Shown here piece by piece: positions 62,072 to 64,000 of a stretch of 64,000 nucleotides of DNA (the first letter of the stretch is position 1; each line of letters starts with the position of its first letter). The notes under the pieces are model-generated. The model ran no database searches, was not told the origin of the DNA, and saw nothing but the letters and a program-made list of their open reading frames with translations. The stretch comes from Aquabacterium sp. (GTDB lineage Bacteria > Pseudomonadota > Gammaproteobacteria > Burkholderiales > Burkholderiaceae_C): contig NZ_JAUSAR010000082.1 in assembly GCF_030652515.1 (NCBI RefSeq), positions 33,597 through 97,596 on the forward strand, in the 5' to 3' direction. The translations under genes and the position numbers were made by a program.

Positions 62072-63288
62072 TCGGTAGCCCCCACCACAGCCCCTATTCG
62101 ACTAAGGAAGCGCGGATGCCAATAAACACGAGGCAATGGACGCGAATTGGCCAAGATATGAAATCCTCCACGCACGACATACGGCTCAGTGACGCCTTCC
62201 CTGATCCGAAGTGCACTGATATTGCCGCTTTCCATGTCAGCCCATCGGTATAGTGCCTTTCCTGCGGCCAGAAGGACGTCATCAGCGCTTTCGTCATGAA
62301 GGTCCTCAAATACGACATCCTTGTAGCGCCCCCACTCGTCGACAAGGCGATCTTCATAGGACTCCAATTCACCTGCAACTAACAGGTTCTCACGAGCCCA
62401 TGAAGAACGCTGTTCAAATGCTCTGTAGTAGTCCAAGATCGCATTGCGGATCCTGTTTGAGGCTATACCTATTTCCCTCAATTGAACGACAAAGAGCCGT
62501 GGATCGTTGTCCGCATCAATCTCACCGGCGGGTGTTTTCCCTCTAAATGTGATTGGCAGGTTGTCTGATTTGTACTCGTCAGCAAACGCAGAAAGCTTGT
62601 CCGACACCTCGTAACCAAAAATTGGTTCCGTCCGCTGTCCGGTTAGTAGTTTCACCGCAAGGTCATTCCACCAGCCTTCAAGTCGTTCGAATACGGCATC
62701 TCTGAACTCTCGCCGAACGCTACGCATGCGTTCATCTTTGATGATCGTCGGCACATCGGCGATTCGGGGCGATCCATCAAAAATTGTGATGCGCGAAAGA
62801 AAGTCTTCCTGCTCTTCAGGATTGAGGTCGTGGAACTCTTTCGCAATTCCATTGATGAGCTTTGACCCAGACTTAGACAGCGCGTCTGCTGCAAGTTGCG
62901 ACAGCGCTTCTTGCTCGTCGTCCGCAACATGACCATCCAAAACGTGGCGAAGAAACGATGTATCAGAAACTGTTCCAGTCGTGAAGAGGAAAAACTGAAG
63001 GCTGGCATCGCTACGCCCGTCACGGTTGTAACGTGCCAACCAGATGCGGACGGACTTCCAGAAGTCTGTAGACAGATCCGTAAGTCGATCCCCTACCGCC
63101 TTGTGCTTGAGGGAGGCGAGTGTCTTGACGCCATCCTTATCCACGAAATCAAGATCGTCGTCTTTCTCGATCAAGACAGAGGTGCTCTCAGGCAACTGTA
63201 GAAGCTTAAGCAGTGCGAATCGCGGCTGGTAAATGTATCCAAGCCCTTGCTCGCCCGCCGAGTACTGATCATTGGATGCCCCAGACAT
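62068..63288 (-). CDS. ABC-three-component system effector/CTD protein with nuclease-like N-terminus
   Basis: This 406-residue protein starts at the ATG at 63288 (MSGASNDQYSAGEQGLGY). The first 150 residues resemble the restriction-endonuclease-like domain of Cap4/DUF4297 effectors. A Glu and Asp in LIEKDDDLDFVDKDG near residue 42 and the Ser-Leu-Lys of LASLKHKA near 60 could form the PD-(D/E)xK site. The C-terminal third matches the ABC-3C C-terminal domain: FVVQLREIGIASNRIRNAIL near 265 and EPYVVRGGFHILANSRPLP near 370, followed by VYWHPRFL. It is the first gene of the operon. DNA cleavage as the outcome of activation is inferred. Confidence 0.75.
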   Translation of the reverse strand: MSGASNDQYSAGEQGLGYIYQPRFALLKLLQLPESTSVLIEKDDDLDFVDKDGVKTLASLKHKAVGDRLTDLSTDFWKSVRIWLARYNRDGRSDASLQFFLFTTGTVSDTSFLRHVLDGHVADDEQEALSQLAADALSKSGSKLINGIAKEFHDLNPEEQEDFLSRITIFDGSPRIADVPTIIKDERMRSVRREFRDAVFERLEGWWNDLAVKLLTGQRTEPIFGYEVSDKLSAFADEYKSDNLPITFRGKTPAGEIDADNDPRLFVVQLREIGIASNRIRNAILDYYRAFEQRSSWARENLLVAGELESYEDRLVDEWGRYKDVVFEDLHDESADDVLLAAGKALYRWADMESGNISALRIREGVTEPYVVRGGFHILANSRPLPRVYWHPRFLSRIGAVVGATE

Positions 63289-63490
63289 GCTCACGCTCCT
63301 GCATTGAACGCGTAAGACAGCCATGCGGCGGTGTTCTCGCCCGAAGCGGACACAATGCTGGTCAATGGCCCAAGGTCAGATACCGTCATTTCCACATCCC
63401 CTGAATTGCTTGGTCGCACGTTGAACGCGCGACCGGCTATTTTTCGCAATGGTAACAAACGATTTCAGGGGCGTGACGGGAGCAAACCAC
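63289..63490. other. Upstream region of the ABC-3C operon
   Basis: About 200 nt between the effector gene and the partition genes. An AT-richer patch (GGCTATTTTTCGCAATGGTA) could contain the operon promoter. I see no gene or clear repeat in it. Confidence 0.35.
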
Positions 63491-63757
63491 TCATTCGCCG
63501 GTCGGTGGGCCAAACAGATCGTTGGTGATCATTGAGCCACCTGTCTCGGCCACCAGTTCCGGATGACTTGAACCTCCGGGCACCAAGTGCCCGCATTGGG
63601 CGAGCAAGCCATCATAAGCAAGCACCCGCAGTCGATTGATCCTCTTGGTGCCCTTGGGGAACTGGATCAGATCGTCGTACAGCCTGGGGTGATCGGCACG
63701 CGCCAGTTCAAACACCAGCCGGATCGGTTCGCCACTGGCCTTGGCGTTGGCATTCAT
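63491..63757 (-). CDS. Small ParR/StbB-like partition adaptor candidate
   Basis: This 88-residue protein directly follows the ParM-like gene with a 4-nt overlap, the usual place for the DNA-binding adaptor of an actin-type partition system. Its sequence (RLVFELARADHPRLYDDLIQ, then KRINRLRVLAYDGLLAQCG) has a strand followed by helices compatible with a ribbon-helix-helix, but the family match is weak and made by eye. If correct, it binds the centromere-like repeats and couples them to the actin filament. The C-terminus is polar and probably disordered. Confidence 0.5.
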   Translation of the reverse strand: MNANAKASGEPIRLVFELARADHPRLYDDLIQFPKGTKRINRLRVLAYDGLLAQCGHLVPGGSSHPELVAETGGSMITNDLFGPPTGE

Positions 63758-64000
63758 GGCTTGCTCCCAGATGGCGTCGCACCTTGATCGGCCCGTGGCG
63801 CGGCCATCACCGTCCGCGCATAGTTCTGCCCTGCCAGTTGAAAGCCCCGCACATTGGCAAACATGGGTTCCTTGACCTCATGGATCTTGTGATTCGGAAA
63901 CGCCGCCTTCACCGCCTTCTTGAACAGGAAGGCACCGCCGCCGACCAGGATGATGTTCTGCAAGCTATGTGGCGATTCGATGTACTGCTTCATCGCCGAC
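63754..64000 (-). CDS. ParM/StbA-like actin-type partition ATPase (5' part outside window)
   Basis: The frame is open to the window edge, so only the last 81 or so residues are visible. LQNIILVGGGAFLFKKAVKA is the second phosphate-binding region of actin/Hsp70-fold ATPases, and KEPMFANVRGFQLAGQNYA is the C-terminal part seen in ParM, Alp7A and PRTRC-type actin homologues. It is expected to form filaments that move plasmid or island DNA. The ATG at 63993 in the track is internal. It marks this end of the window as plasmid or integrated-element DNA. Confidence 0.7.
   Translation of the reverse strand, partial: SAMKQYIESPHSLQNIILVGGGAFLFKKAVKAAFPNHKIHEVKEPMFANVRGFQLAGQNYARTVMAAPRADQGATPSGSKP

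Overview
The window reads as GC-rich betaproteobacterial DNA, most likely Burkholderiales (Comamonadaceae or Sphaerotilaceae-like). The grounds are codon usage, close resemblance of the paoABC genes to known PaoABC subunits, and the density of acyl-CoA, branched-chain amino acid and xenobiotic-type catabolic operons. It has no rRNA or tRNA gene, CRISPR array or complete insertion sequence that I can see. All functions below come from reading motifs and from memory of protein families; no search was run.

Layout. 1-3.5 kb: a minus-strand paoABC periplasmic aldehyde oxidoreductase operon (paoC cut by the window edge). 3.7-8.7 kb: a tightly overlapping six-gene operon (acyltransferase, MDR dehydrogenase, RibD-type reductase, PTPS/QueD-fold protein without catalytic residues, GT4 glycosyltransferase, methyltransferase). 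It looks like a biosynthetic cluster for a modified pterin- or pyrimidine-derived compound. 8.7-12 kb: a decayed esterase, a YgiD-type dioxygenase and a hybrid histidine kinase. 12-19.1 kb: a Baeyer-Villiger monooxygenase operon (monooxygenase, hydrolase, two SDRs, SMP-30-like protein) with a divergent TetR regulator and a second hydrolase gene. The same palindrome, GGTACA-N4-TGTACC, stands before the monooxygenase/TetR pair and before the separate hydrolase.

19-36 kb: a patchwork of lipid/CoA genes (DmdC-like acyl-CoA dehydrogenase, double-length CaiB/BaiF protein, thioesterase), regulators (HxlR, Crp/Fnr, TetR, AraC), ferredoxin fdxA, moaA and a full-length molybdopterin oxidoreductase. Two genes here, fadH and a second molybdopterin oxidoreductase, keep both ends but have lost the middle. 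36-38 kb: a ParDE-type toxin-antitoxin pair, a frameshifted DUF6880-like gene and low-information DNA. 38-53 kb: a tarD-like tartrate dehydratase, a LysR gene, a five-gene valine degradation operon, and a converging operon with an acyl-CoA dehydrogenase, two thiolases, an SDR and an AraC regulator. A second AraC gene stands divergently at its head.

53-57.2 kb: an uncharacterised catabolic operon (FAH-family hydrolase, metallo-beta-lactamase-fold hydrolase, amidohydrolase) facing a TetR gene across two identical-type operators. 57.3-64 kb: a defence and mobile-element-like segment. It holds a remnant of the Wadjet gene jetA (DUF3375) three bases after a Fic-family gene, an overlapping three-gene ABC-three-component (ABC-3C) operon with a DUF3732 ATPase, and the end of a ParM/ParR-like partition pair running off the edge. 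A short repeat occurs at about 19.2, 37.8 and 59.4 kb. The strongest leads are the pteridine-like cluster, the ABC-3C operon, the two-site TetR regulon, the FAH-MBL-amidohydrolase operon and the recurring genes whose ends are kept and middles are lost.
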